A stretch of DNA of 7,055 nt from Eudoraea sp. (GTDB taxonomy: Bacteria > Bacteroidota > Bacteroidia > Flavobacteriales > Flavobacteriaceae), in the NCBI GenBank assembly GCA_024642325.1, contig JAHEBI010000127.1, positions 1 to 7,055 of the forward strand. Reading direction: 5' to 3'. Positions 1 to 6,236 of this stretch are shown here, in pieces. The notes under the pieces are model-generated. The model made no database searches. It saw only the letters and a list, made by a program, of their open reading frames with translations, and was not told the origin of the DNA. Made by a program: the position numbers and the translations under genes. The stretch's first letter is position 1, and every line of letters starts with the position of its first letter.

Positions 1-2
1 AG

Positions 3-584
3 GAAAAAAATCTGAACTATGTTGTTGAAAAAGGCGAGGCTGCTTTTTATGGGCCAAAATTGGATTTCATGGTCAAGGATGCACTTGGAAGAAACTGGCA
101 ATTAGGTACAATTCAGGTAGATTACAATCTGCCTGAGCGATTTGAACTTACTTATAAGGGCAGTGACAATGAGCTACACAGACCGGTTATGATCCACAGG
201 GCGCCCTTTGGCAGTATGGAACGTTTTGTAGCTTTATTACTCGAACATACCGGAGGAAATTTTCCATTATGGCTCACCCCGGATCAGGCCATTATATTAC
301 CTGTAAGTGAGAAACATGAAATATATGCCAAAAAAGTTTTAAATTCATTGGAAAATGACGAAATTCGCGCCCTCCTTGATGTAAGGAACGAGACTGTAGG
401 TAAGAAAATACGTGAGGCAGAAATGAACAAAATACCATTTATGCTTATCGTGGGAGAAAATGAAGAGGAACAAAATACAATTTCGGTCCGTAAACACGGA
501 GGTGAAGACCTGGGAATGCTAAGTGTTAAAGCATTTGCAAACTTGGTTAAAAAGGAAATAAGTAGTACTTTAAAGTCATTTTAA
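3..584 (+). CDS. thrS: Threonine--tRNA ligase, C-terminal part (5' end outside window)
   Basis: Threonyl-tRNA synthetase charges tRNA-Thr with threonine in the cytoplasm. The frame is open from base 3 and 193 residues precede the stop; full enzymes are about 640 residues, so only the last third is here. Visible are the end of the class II catalytic core (FYGPKLDFMVKD, QLGTIQVDYNLPERF), then HRPVMIHRAPFGSMERF, which carries class II motif 3 with its arginine (GSMER) and the histidine that by family knowledge is the third zinc ligand (IHRA). From about FPLWLTPDQ onward lies the C-terminal anticodon-binding domain (DVRNETVGKKIREAE, PFMLIVGENE, SVRKHGGEDLG). The apparent TTG start at 60 is internal to the enzyme and is not a real start. 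infC follows after 32 bases, as in many bacteria, suggesting co-transcription. Nothing looks damaged. Confidence 0.97.
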   Translation, partial: EKNLNYVVEKGEAAFYGPKLDFMVKDALGRNWQLGTIQVDYNLPERFELTYKGSDNELHRPVMIHRAPFGSMERFVALLLEHTGGNFPLWLTPDQAIILPVSEKHEIYAKKVLNSLENDEIRALLDVRNETVGKKIREAEMNKIPFMLIVGENEEEQNTISVRKHGGEDLGMLSVKAFANLVKKEISSTLKSF

Positions 585-616
585 AAAATATTAACGTTTA
601 ATTAAATTTATTAGCC

Positions 617-1171
617 ATAGCAATACGAAGAAGATTTAGGCCCCAACCTCGGAGGGAAAACAAGAATCCTCATAATATTAATGAAAAAATCACGTCACCA
701 AGTGTTCGCTTGGTAGGTGACAACGTTGAAATGGGCGTGTTTCCCATTGCCAAAGCAATTTCTATGGCAGAGGAACAAGGGTTAGATTTAGTCGAGATAT
801 CGCCTAATGCTGATCCACCCGTATGTAAGGTAATAGATTACAAGAAATTCCTTTACGAGCAGAAAAAGCGCGAAAAGGTAATGAAGTCGAAAGCCACTAA
901 GGTTATCGTAAAAGAAATTAGATTTGGTCCTAATACGGATGACCATGATTACGATTTTAAAAAGAAACACGCCGAAAAGTTCCTAAAGGACGGAGCTAAA
1001 TTAAAGGCTTATGTTTTCTTTAAAGGAAGGTCGATAGTATATAAAGATAAGGGAGAAATACTCTTGTTGAAACTGGCACAGGAATTGGAAGAATTTGGTA
1101 AAGTGGAGCAGATGCCAAGGCTTGAAGGAAAGCGAATGACCATGTTTATTGCACCCAAGTCGAAAAAATAA
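617..1171 (+). CDS. infC: Translation initiation factor IF-3 with probable AUA start codon
   Basis: IF-3 binds the 30S subunit, prevents premature 50S joining and checks the start codon and initiator tRNA. With the start proposed here it has 184 residues, normal for the family. The N-domain contains INEKI (21-25), VRLVGDN (30-36), EEQGLDLVEISP and PPVCKVIDYKKFLYEQKK; the C-domain contains VKEIRFGPN, HAEKFLKDGAKLKAYVFFKGR and the end FIAPKSKK. The first ordinary start codon in frame is TTG at 710, which would delete the conserved INEKI and RLVGDN segments. Upstream of it the frame stays open to a stop at 599-601 and holds no ATG, GTG or TTG. ATA at 617 gives MAIRRRFRPQPRRE, matching my recollection of flavobacterial IF-3 N-termini. 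ATT at 677 is possible but would lose this basic leader. Rare start codons (AUU in E. coli) let IF-3 repress its own synthesis, so the same control is inferred. No Shine-Dalgarno precedes the start. Confidence 0.95.
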   Translation: MAIRRRFRPQPRRENKNPHNINEKITSPSVRLVGDNVEMGVFPIAKAISMAEEQGLDLVEISPNADPPVCKVIDYKKFLYEQKKREKVMKSKATKVIVKEIRFGPNTDDHDYDFKKKHAEKFLKDGAKLKAYVFFKGRSIVYKDKGEILLLKLAQELEEFGKVEQMPRLEGKRMTMFIAPKSKK

Positions 1172-1211
1172 CAAAGAAGAGAAGCGAGATTAATTAATAA
1201 ATAGGAAGAAA

Positions 1212-1409
1212 ATGCCTAAGATGAAAACAAAATCCAGTGCCAAAAAGCGGTTTAAGCTTACGGGGTCTGGTAAAATTAAAAGAAAGCACGCTTTTAAAAG
1301 TCACATTTTGACAAAAAAATCGAAAAAGCGTAAGCTGAAATTAACGCATGCGACATTAGTACATGATTCTGATGTTGCAAATATTATGGGACAATTAAAT
1401 TTAAAATAA
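1212..1409 (+). CDS. rpmI: Large ribosomal subunit protein bL35
   Basis: bL35 is a small, very basic protein of the 50S subunit. The 65 residues are the typical length, and the sequence MPKMKTKSSAKKRFKLTGSG with the following KIKRKHAFKSHIL and LTKKSKKRKLKL is characteristic of the family. The ATG lies 40 bases after the infC stop. An AGGAAG at 1203-1208, close ahead of the ATG, could serve as a modest Shine-Dalgarno, though ribosomes of this phylum use such sites little and the A-rich upstream stretch may matter more. It sits between infC and rplT as in most bacteria, and is presumably part of the same transcript. Confidence 0.97.
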   Translation: MPKMKTKSSAKKRFKLTGSGKIKRKHAFKSHILTKKSKKRKLKLTHATLVHDSDVANIMGQLNLK

Positions 1410-1509
1410 ATTGTCTTTTCGGTAATCAATATTAACCATGGAGTTGGGCTAATAAAAGTGTTTTAGATTAAATCATTGAACCGCCTGCTACAAAAACAAA
1501 TTTAAAAAA
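1410..1509 (+). other. 100-base spacer between rpmI and rplT, possible control region
   Basis: This AT-rich spacer holds no ORF and no TAnnTTTG promoter box that I can find. It has one weak potential hairpin at 1421-1437 (GGTAAT pairing with ATTACC once one A is bulged). The stretch immediately before rplT is A-rich (TTTAAAAAA). Since L20 represses its operon in E. coli and B. subtilis by binding mRNA, a control element here is conceivable, but the sequence alone does not show one. Confidence 0.3.
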
Positions 1510-1854
1510 ATGCCAAGATCAGTAAATTCAGTTGCTTCCAGAGCCAGAAGAAAAAAGGTGATGAAGCAAGCCAAAGGTTTCTTTGGAAGACGTAAAAACG
1601 TCTGGACAGTTGCCAAAAATGCGGTTGAAAAAGCAATGGTATATGCTTATAGAGACCGTAGAAATAAGAAAAGAAATTTCCGTGCACTTTGGATCACCCG
1701 TATCAACGCAGGTGCAAGATTGCATGGAATGTCCTATTCACAATTTATGGGTAAAATAAAAGCCAATAATATTGAACTTAACAGAAAAGTTCTGGCAGAT
1801 TTGGCTATGAACCACCCGGATGCCTTTAAGGCCATTGTGGATAAAGTAAAATAG
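1510..1854 (+). CDS. rplT: Large ribosomal subunit protein bL20
   Basis: bL20 binds 23S rRNA early in assembly of the 50S subunit. The 114-residue length is standard. The basic N-terminal extension MPRSVNSVASRARRKKVMKQ is followed by the family hallmarks AKGFFGRRKNVWTVAKNAVEKAM, YAYRDRRNKKRNFRALWITRINA, ARLHGMSYSQFM and LADLAMNHPDAFKAIV. The ATG at 1510 follows an A-rich tract without Shine-Dalgarno. It is the last gene of the thrS-infC-rpmI-rplT run and is followed 25 bases on by an intrinsic terminator. In other bacteria L20 represses this operon by binding its mRNA; whether that holds here is not visible. Confidence 0.98.
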   Translation: MPRSVNSVASRARRKKVMKQAKGFFGRRKNVWTVAKNAVEKAMVYAYRDRRNKKRNFRALWITRINAGARLHGMSYSQFMGKIKANNIELNRKVLADLAMNHPDAFKAIVDKVK

Positions 1855-1878
1855 TAATAAGAATCTCGCTTTAGAAAC

Positions 1879-1905
1879 CCTGACCAAAACCGTCAGGTTT
1901 TTTTT
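1879..1905 (+). terminator. Rho-independent terminator after rplT
   Basis: CCTGAC (1879-1884) and GTCAGG (1892-1897) form a perfect 6-bp stem around a 7-base loop, followed directly by eight T. The stem can be lengthened on the outside by A-T pairs if one C is bulged. It ends the thrS-infC-rpmI-rplT transcription unit. Confidence 0.85.
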
Positions 1906-1939
1906 ATAGCCCCCCGTAAAGCAGTACAAACATATTTTC

Positions 1940-1955
1940 AAAAGGCCGAGGACCT
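1940..1955 (-). terminator. Weak possible terminator after the YjbQ-family gene
   Basis: Read on the minus strand, AGGTC and GGCCT can form a 5-bp stem (one G-T pair) with a 3-base loop, followed by TTTT. It lies 11 bases beyond the yjbQ stop, the right place for a terminator, but the stem and T-run are short, so this may be chance. The strong rplT terminator further on has only a poor T-run in this direction. Confidence 0.3.
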
Positions 1956-1965
1956 GCAATGTTGG

Positions 1966-2388
1966 TTATGTGCCATAACAGCTGAGTATCAAACTACGCC
2001 CTGATGCATTATTTCTGTGCTCGCATAAATAGATACCCTGCCAGATACCCATATTTAAACGCCCTTTGGTTATTGGAATTAAAATTGATGATCCCATGAG
2101 CGAAGCTTTAATGTGGGCAGGCATATCATCCGGACCTTCGTAATTATGCATATAATATGGTGCATCCTCCGGAACCATCGAATTCATATGTGCCTCAAAA
2201 TCTGAACGTACAGTTGCGTCTGCATTTTCATTGATCGTTAAACTTGCCGATGTATGTTTTATGAACACATTGAGCATACCTGTATTAATCTCCCTCAACT
2301 CGGGAAAATTATCCTTTATGGTGTCCGTAATTAAATGAAAACCGCGTTTATAGGGCTTTAATTGTATTTCTTTTTGATAAATATTCAT
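1966..2388 (-). CDS. YjbQ/UPF0047 family protein (secondary thiamine-phosphate synthase-like)
   Basis: This is a 140-residue protein of the YjbQ family, a small cytoplasmic fold known to form trimers. Family hallmarks are all present: HTSASLTINENAD (45-57), the VP.D/E segment at 72-75, EGPDDMPAHIKA (84-95), SSILIPITKGRLNMG (100-114) and WQGIYLCEHR (116-125). The conserved histidines (45, 92, 124) and acidic residues of these motifs are intact. E. coli YjbQ has a side activity making thiamine phosphate, from which the family name comes; the true physiological role is unsettled, so I assign the family only. The ATG at 2388 agrees with family length. The gene is transcribed divergently from the HAD phosphatase gene across an 85-base gap, and converges on rplT. 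A TAACTTTC sequence at 2425-2418 on the minus strand resembles the TAnnTTTG promoter box with one change. Confidence 0.93.
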   Translation of the reverse strand: MNIYQKEIQLKPYKRGFHLITDTIKDNFPELREINTGMLNVFIKHTSASLTINENADATVRSDFEAHMNSMVPEDAPYYMHNYEGPDDMPAHIKASLMGSSILIPITKGRLNMGIWQGIYLCEHRNNASGRSLILSCYGT

Positions 2389-2447
2389 GGCTGCTTTTAG
2401 TTATGGTAAAACTTTATGAAAGTTACTGGTTATTTAAACATAAAAAA

Positions 2448-2455
2448 TACCTTTG
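2448..2455 (+). promoter_or_regulatory. Bacteroidota-type -7 promoter box (TACCTTTG) for the HAD gene
   Basis: TACCTTTG matches the TAnnTTTG consensus of Bacteroidota housekeeping promoters exactly. It ends 18 bases before the ATG at 2474, leaving a short leader of roughly a dozen bases. No clear TTTG -33 element is seen at the usual distance. The box overlaps the TTG at 2453, which argues against that codon being the start of the gene. Confidence 0.7.
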
Positions 2456-2473
2456 CCACCTACAACCACAAAT

Positions 2474-3277
2474 ATGAATTTGTCAGACGTTAAAATGGTA
2501 GTAACAGACATGGATGGAACTTTGTTAAATTCCAGGCATGAAGTGAGTCCGCGGTTTTTTGAACTTTATGAGGAATTGAAAAAAAGGGAAATCCTTTTTG
2601 TGGCTGCGAGTGGCCGCCAGTATAACAGTATCGTTGAGAAACTTAGTCAAATACAGAACGAAATAATTATCATCGCTGAGAATGGAGGATTTGCCAAACA
2701 CAATGACAGGGAAATTGTTTCAACTCCTTTGGATACGGCTTCTAAGAATACTATTCTTGACATTTTGGAACAGATTGACGGGGCATTCCCTGTATTATGC
2801 GGCAAGTACAATGCCTATATACTCGGGGACTCTCCGGAATTTATCAACACCCTTAGGGAGTACTATACCAAATACGCATTCTTAGGGGATCTGCAAAAGT
2901 TTGATAAAGAAGTAATGAAAATTGCGGTATATCATTATGGAGGCTCTGAAAAAAATATATATCCTTTAGTGAAACACCTCGAAGGTAAATTTAAGGTGAA
3001 AGTGTCCGGTGAAAACTGGGTAGATCTGTCCCATATAAATGCCCATAAAGGTTATGCACTAAAAAAAATACAAGAGGAACACGGTATTGGTCCCCAGGAA
3101 ACCCTGGTTTTTGGTGACTACAATAACGACCTGGAAATGCTCGCCCTGGCAAAATACAGTTTTGCAATGGCAAATTCACACCCAAATGTTTTAAAGGCCG
3201 CAAATTACAGCACGCTGAGTAACGATAACTTTGGGGTAGAACACATTCTGGAAAAACTTATTAAGGATCTAAATTAA
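2474..3277 (+). CDS. Cof-type HAD-superfamily hydrolase
   Basis: This is a 267-residue cytoplasmic phosphatase of HAD class IIB (Cof/YidA-like), the usual length for the group. Motif I is TDMDGTLLNS (11-20) with nucleophile D12 and acid/base D14; motif II is AASGR with S47; motif III is K192 in HKGYAL; motif IV is GDYNNDLEML with D215 and D219 for Mg2+. The C2 cap domain lies between motifs II and III, about residues 80-185. Such enzymes remove phosphate from sugar phosphates, nucleotides or cofactors; the substrate cannot be told. I chose ATG 2474 rather than TTG 2453, because the latter lies inside the promoter box and adds only a proline/threonine-rich stretch. The gene is divergent from the YjbQ-family gene and meets the minus-strand secreted-protein gene tail to tail with a 4-base overlap. 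Confidence 0.93.
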   Translation: MNLSDVKMVVTDMDGTLLNSRHEVSPRFFELYEELKKREILFVAASGRQYNSIVEKLSQIQNEIIIIAENGGFAKHNDREIVSTPLDTASKNTILDILEQIDGAFPVLCGKYNAYILGDSPEFINTLREYYTKYAFLGDLQKFDKEVMKIAVYHYGGSEKNIYPLVKHLEGKFKVKVSGENWVDLSHINAHKGYALKKIQEEHGIGPQETLVFGDYNNDLEMLALAKYSFAMANSHPNVLKAANYSTLSNDNFGVEHILEKLIKDLN

Positions 3278-4587
3278 GTCTTTTGTTTTTTCTTGCGCGC
3301 TGCCGGAAATAATACGTTGTTTAAAATGAGCCTGTAACCCGGTGAATTTGGATGAAGTTCCAACTCTGTTTTGGGATCCCCTACCCTATGCTGGTAGTCT
3401 TCAGGATCATGCCCCCCGTAAAAAGTAAAAAATCCTTTTCCCTTTATACCGTGAATATAGCGGGCCTCTACGTTAATTTTATTTTCCCCCAAAACCAATA
3501 CGGTAGACTTCACTTCGTCTCTTGTAAAAGCGGTGGTCTGGCCCATAAAACCTTTTACCAATGAAGTATGATTCTGACACAACATGGTTGGAACAGGATC
3601 CCATTTTGCAGAAAAATCCATCAAACTAAAATAATCGGTTTCCTTGGCAACATTGTTGCGTTTACTGGTCATGTCTATAGATGAAAATTCATAGCGCAAG
3701 GGATTTCTTTCAAGGGTAAAATTCGAAAAGGCAAAGGTTTTTTTAAAATCCAGTTTGCTTTGATAGTTAGGATCAGAAGGATCCCCATCAAACATGGGCT
3801 CACAAATATCAACGCCATCTGCAGCCAGCGCTATATCAAAACTATCTGTAGCAGAGCACATTGCAAACATAAACCCTCCACCTATCACATAGTTCCTTAT
3901 TTTGAGCACAACAGCTCTTTTCTCTTCTGATACCTTATTGAATCCAAGTTTAGCCGCTAATGCTTCTGCTTCCTGTTTCCCCTCAATATACCAGGGCGCT
4001 GCCCTGTAGGCCCCATAAAATTTTCCATACTGCCCTGTAAAATCTTCATGATGTAAATGAAGCCAATCATATAAAACCAGTTTATTATCCAGTACTTCCT
4101 CATCGTAAATGGTGATATAAGGTATTTCTGCATAAGTCAATGCCATTGTTACCGCATCATCCCACGGCGGATTATTCTTAGGTGAATAGACCGCTATTTT
4201 TGGTGCTTTTTCAAGAATAACGGCTTCCTGGTTTTTAGACGGACTGCTGATACCATCCAGAATTGACTGAGTCTGCCCATCCGACAAGATTTCATAAGAA
4301 ACACCACGAATCTGGCACTCCTTTCGAATGCTTTCACCATCAGGCAATAAAAATGAGCCTCCCCTGTAATTTAACAGCCATTGTACTTTTTGCTGCTTGG
4401 TAAGTACCCAGTAGGTAATGCCATAGGCCTTTAAATGGTTCTCCTGGCTATCTGCGTCCATTGGAATGAGAATTGCAGAAGCACTGGATGGTAAAGGAGT
4501 CAGAAAAAGAAATAAAATCAGTATCAGAAAAGTGGTAGCCGTATACTTTCTAAATTGGATTTTGCAGGTGTTAAAAAGGTATATCAT
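3274..4587 (-). CDS. Secreted protein of unknown function, possible GATase1-like fold
   Basis: I cannot assign a function to this 437-residue protein. The N-terminus is a clear signal peptide: basic region to about residue 15, hydrophobic core (TFLILILFLFLTPL, 19-32) and a signal peptidase I site after ASA at 36-38, so the mature protein is periplasmic or exported. From 129 a Rossmann-like pattern begins (PKIAVYSPKNNPPWDDAV), then LVLYDWLHLHHEDFTG (170-185), YVIGGGFMFAMCSATDSFD (233-251) and GKGFFTFYGGHDPEDYQH (383-400). The GGGFMFAMC turn resembles the nucleophile elbow of class I glutamine amidotransferase-like and DUF4159-like folds, with C244, H393 and E396 as a conceivable triad; this is inference. 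As I recall, homologues in flavobacterial genomes are labelled 'asparagine synthetase B', but neither an N-terminal glutaminase cysteine nor an SGG(L/V)DS loop is present. The start overlaps dnaB by 17 bases, suggesting translational coupling. The tail is lysine-rich (RKKKQKT). Confidence 0.85.
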   Translation of the reverse strand: MIYLFNTCKIQFRKYTATTFLILILFLFLTPLPSSASAILIPMDADSQENHLKAYGITYWVLTKQQKVQWLLNYRGGSFLLPDGESIRKECQIRGVSYEILSDGQTQSILDGISSPSKNQEAVILEKAPKIAVYSPKNNPPWDDAVTMALTYAEIPYITIYDEEVLDNKLVLYDWLHLHHEDFTGQYGKFYGAYRAAPWYIEGKQEAEALAAKLGFNKVSEEKRAVVLKIRNYVIGGGFMFAMCSATDSFDIALAADGVDICEPMFDGDPSDPNYQSKLDFKKTFAFSNFTLERNPLRYEFSSIDMTSKRNNVAKETDYFSLMDFSAKWDPVPTMLCQNHTSLVKGFMGQTTAFTRDEVKSTVLVLGENKINVEARYIHGIKGKGFFTFYGGHDPEDYQHRVGDPKTELELHPNSPGYRLILNNVLFPAARKKKQKT

Positions 4588-6124
4588 TATCTTCCGGGTC
4601 TAAATCGGAATCCTCATTCATAGTACTTCCAAAAGCCTCTTCCGGATTGGGAAGGTTTTTTGTAATGAATGGGTTATCCCCATCTATATTCATCTTGGAC
4701 TGAAACTCAAATGGAGAATCAAAGTCGTCCAAGTTATCAAATTTACCCAGTTGTGCAATGAACTTTAACCTAATATTATCTAAACCACCATTCCTGTGTT
4801 TTGCTACAATAAACTCAGCCTGGCCCTGAGTAGGAGTTCGCTCTTCATCATCCCATTCATCAATTTTATAATATTCAGGACGATAAATAAAAGAGACAAT
4901 ATCCGCATCCTGTTCAATAGCCCCTGATTCCCTCAAATCGGACAAAATTGGCCTTTTGCTACCTCCCCGGGTCTCTACTGCCCTTGACAATTGGGATAAA
5001 GCAATAACAGGTACATTTAGTTCTTTTGCCAGGGCTTTTAAATTTCTGGAAATGGTGGAAATTTCCTGCTCCCTGTTACCCCCTTTTTGGCTTCCCCCGG
5101 CAGTCATTAACTGTAAATAATCAATAACTACTAACCTGATTTTATGTTGAGATGCTAATCTTCTTGCCTTTGCTCTCAGATCAAAAATAGATAATGAGGG
5201 AGTATCGTCAATAAACAAGGGTGCATTTTCAAGTGCTTTTACTTTCACATTCAATTGCTCCCATTCGTGTTTTTCGAGTCTTCCCGTTCTAAGCTTTTCC
5301 GAGGATAATCCGGTTTCTGAAGATATCAGTCTGGTGATTAATTGAACTGAAGACATCTCCAAAGAGAAAAAAGCAACAGGGATATTAGAATTAACAGCCA
5401 TATTTCTGGCCATAGACAAGGTAAGAGCAGTTTTACCCATACCAGGTCGGGCTGCTATAATAATCAAATCACTTGGTTGCCATCCCGAAGTAAGTCGGTC
5501 TACTTTATCAAAACCGGAAGGAATTCCACTTAAACCATCCTTATTTGATATTTCTTCTATTTTCTTTTTGGCCTGAATTACAAGGTTTTGGGCGGTTTCC
5601 GCTGAACGCTTTAAATTTCCCTGGGTAACTTCGTATAATTTTGCTTCTGCACTGTCAAGCAGGTCAAAAACATCTGTAGAATCAGTATAGGCATCCTCAA
5701 TAATTTCACTGGAAATTTTAATAAGGCTGCGCTGAATATATTTTTGAAGAATAATTCTTGCATGGAACTCAATATGTGCGGAGGAGGCCACTTTTTGAGT
5801 CAGTTTTATTAAATAAAAATCCCCTCCAACTGCCTCAAGTCGCTCATCTTTCCGCAGTTGGCTGGAAACGGTTAATAAATCAACCGGCTCCGAACTTTCG
5901 AACAATTTAAAGATGGCTTCGTATATATAGCGATGTGAATCTTTATAAAATGCATCAGGGTGCAAAATGTCAATAACCTCATCCACACCTTTTTTGTCAA
6001 TCATCATTGCCCCCAGCACAACTTCCTCTAAATCAGTGGCTTGCGGAGGTATCTTACCCTTCTCCAAATTGATAATAGTTGGCTTGTTTATTTTATGACC
6101 AATAATTGGGCTGGGTTTTTCCAT
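4571..6124 (-). CDS. dnaB: Replicative DNA helicase DnaB
   Basis: DnaB is the hexameric 5'-3' helicase that unwinds the fork and recruits primase. At 517 residues it is slightly longer than E. coli DnaB, owing to a flavobacterial N-terminal extension and an acidic tail. The N-terminal domain begins near IPPQATDLEEVVLGAMM (25-41). The linker (about 170-200) leads into the RecA-like motor: SGIPSGFDKVDRLTSGW (199-215), Walker A ARPGMGKTA (225-233), FFSLEMS (252-258), Walker B LVVIDYLQLM with D335, IALSQLSRAVE (374-384) and SDLRESGAIEQDADIV (395-410), then KHRNG with R444, the expected arginine finger. The last residues, SDLDPEDNDIPF, are acidic and end like SSB. No intein is present. I chose ATG 6124, not ATG 6142, because a promoter box lies between them and homologues begin near MEK. 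The secreted-protein gene overlaps its 3' end. Confidence 0.97.
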   Translation of the reverse strand: MEKPSPIIGHKINKPTIINLEKGKIPPQATDLEEVVLGAMMIDKKGVDEVIDILHPDAFYKDSHRYIYEAIFKLFESSEPVDLLTVSSQLRKDERLEAVGGDFYLIKLTQKVASSAHIEFHARIILQKYIQRSLIKISSEIIEDAYTDSTDVFDLLDSAEAKLYEVTQGNLKRSAETAQNLVIQAKKKIEEISNKDGLSGIPSGFDKVDRLTSGWQPSDLIIIAARPGMGKTALTLSMARNMAVNSNIPVAFFSLEMSSVQLITRLISSETGLSSEKLRTGRLEKHEWEQLNVKVKALENAPLFIDDTPSLSIFDLRAKARRLASQHKIRLVVIDYLQLMTAGGSQKGGNREQEISTISRNLKALAKELNVPVIALSQLSRAVETRGGSKRPILSDLRESGAIEQDADIVSFIYRPEYYKIDEWDDEERTPTQGQAEFIVAKHRNGGLDNIRLKFIAQLGKFDNLDDFDSPFEFQSKMNIDGDNPFITKNLPNPEEAFGSTMNEDSDLDPEDNDIPF

Positions 6125-6129
6125 GAGTG

Positions 6130-6137
6130 CAAAAGTA
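6130..6137 (-). promoter_or_regulatory. Bacteroidota-type -7 promoter box (TACTTTTG) for dnaB
   Basis: On the minus strand TACTTTTG matches TAnnTTTG exactly and ends only 5 bases before the dnaB ATG at 6124, so transcription would start at or next to the start codon. No convincing -33 TTTG is seen upstream; the palindrome AAGTTAACTT occupies that area (6151-6160). The box lies downstream of the alternative ATG at 6142 and thus supports the shorter protein. Confidence 0.6.
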
Positions 6138-6177
6138 TGCAATTAACCTTAAGTTAACTTTAAATTAAGCTTTTCGG

Positions 6178-6205
6178 ATATCAACTGTTAATTAACAATT
6201 GATAT
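6178..6205. repeat. 28-bp near-perfect palindrome upstream of dnaB
   Basis: The arms ATATCAA...TTGATAT enclose the perfect 12-base palindrome TGTTAATTAACA; only the pair 6185/6198 (C versus A) breaks the symmetry. With almost no spacer it looks like a site for a dimeric DNA-binding protein more than an RNA hairpin. It sits about 40 bases upstream of the dnaB promoter box and about 85 bases past the accA stop. Confidence 0.6.
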
Positions 6206-6234
6206 GTTGATAAGTTACGAATTTGTGTTGATAA
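6205..6234 (-). promoter_or_regulatory. Two DnaA-box-like 9-mers (TTATCAACA)
   Basis: On the minus strand TTATCAACA occurs at 6213-6205 and 6234-6226, in the same orientation and 21 bp apart, about two helical turns. Each differs at one position from the canonical DnaA box TTATCCACA. They lie between the accA terminator and the dnaB promoter. A degenerate copy on the opposite strand (7 of 9) falls in the left arm of the neighbouring palindrome at 6178-6186. DnaA binding is inferred only from this resemblance. Confidence 0.35.
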
Positions 6235-6236
6235 CG

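Noticed and set aside
651..656. GGAGGG as a Shine-Dalgarno for infC
   Set aside because: It lies inside the IF-3 coding sequence (RRE codons) and is about 20 bases from the nearest plausible downstream start (ATT 677), too far.
710..712. TTG as infC start
   Set aside because: It would remove conserved N-terminal IF-3 sequence that is clearly encoded upstream in the same frame.
2453..2473. TTG 2453 as HAD start
   Set aside because: It overlaps the TAnnTTTG box, and the added residues are not typical of the family; ATG 2474 gives a normal N-terminus.
3274..4587. Asparagine synthetase B
   Set aside because: The protein has a signal peptide, no N-terminal catalytic cysteine after processing of Met, and no SGG(L/V)DS ATP-binding loop, so it cannot be AsnB.
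4571..6124. Intein within DnaB
   Set aside because: DnaB is a common intein site, but the motor domain is continuous from Walker A to the arginine finger with normal spacing.
6125..6142. ATG 6142 as dnaB start
   Set aside because: The promoter box lies between it and ATG 6124, and the extra residues (MHTFAL) look like translated promoter sequence.
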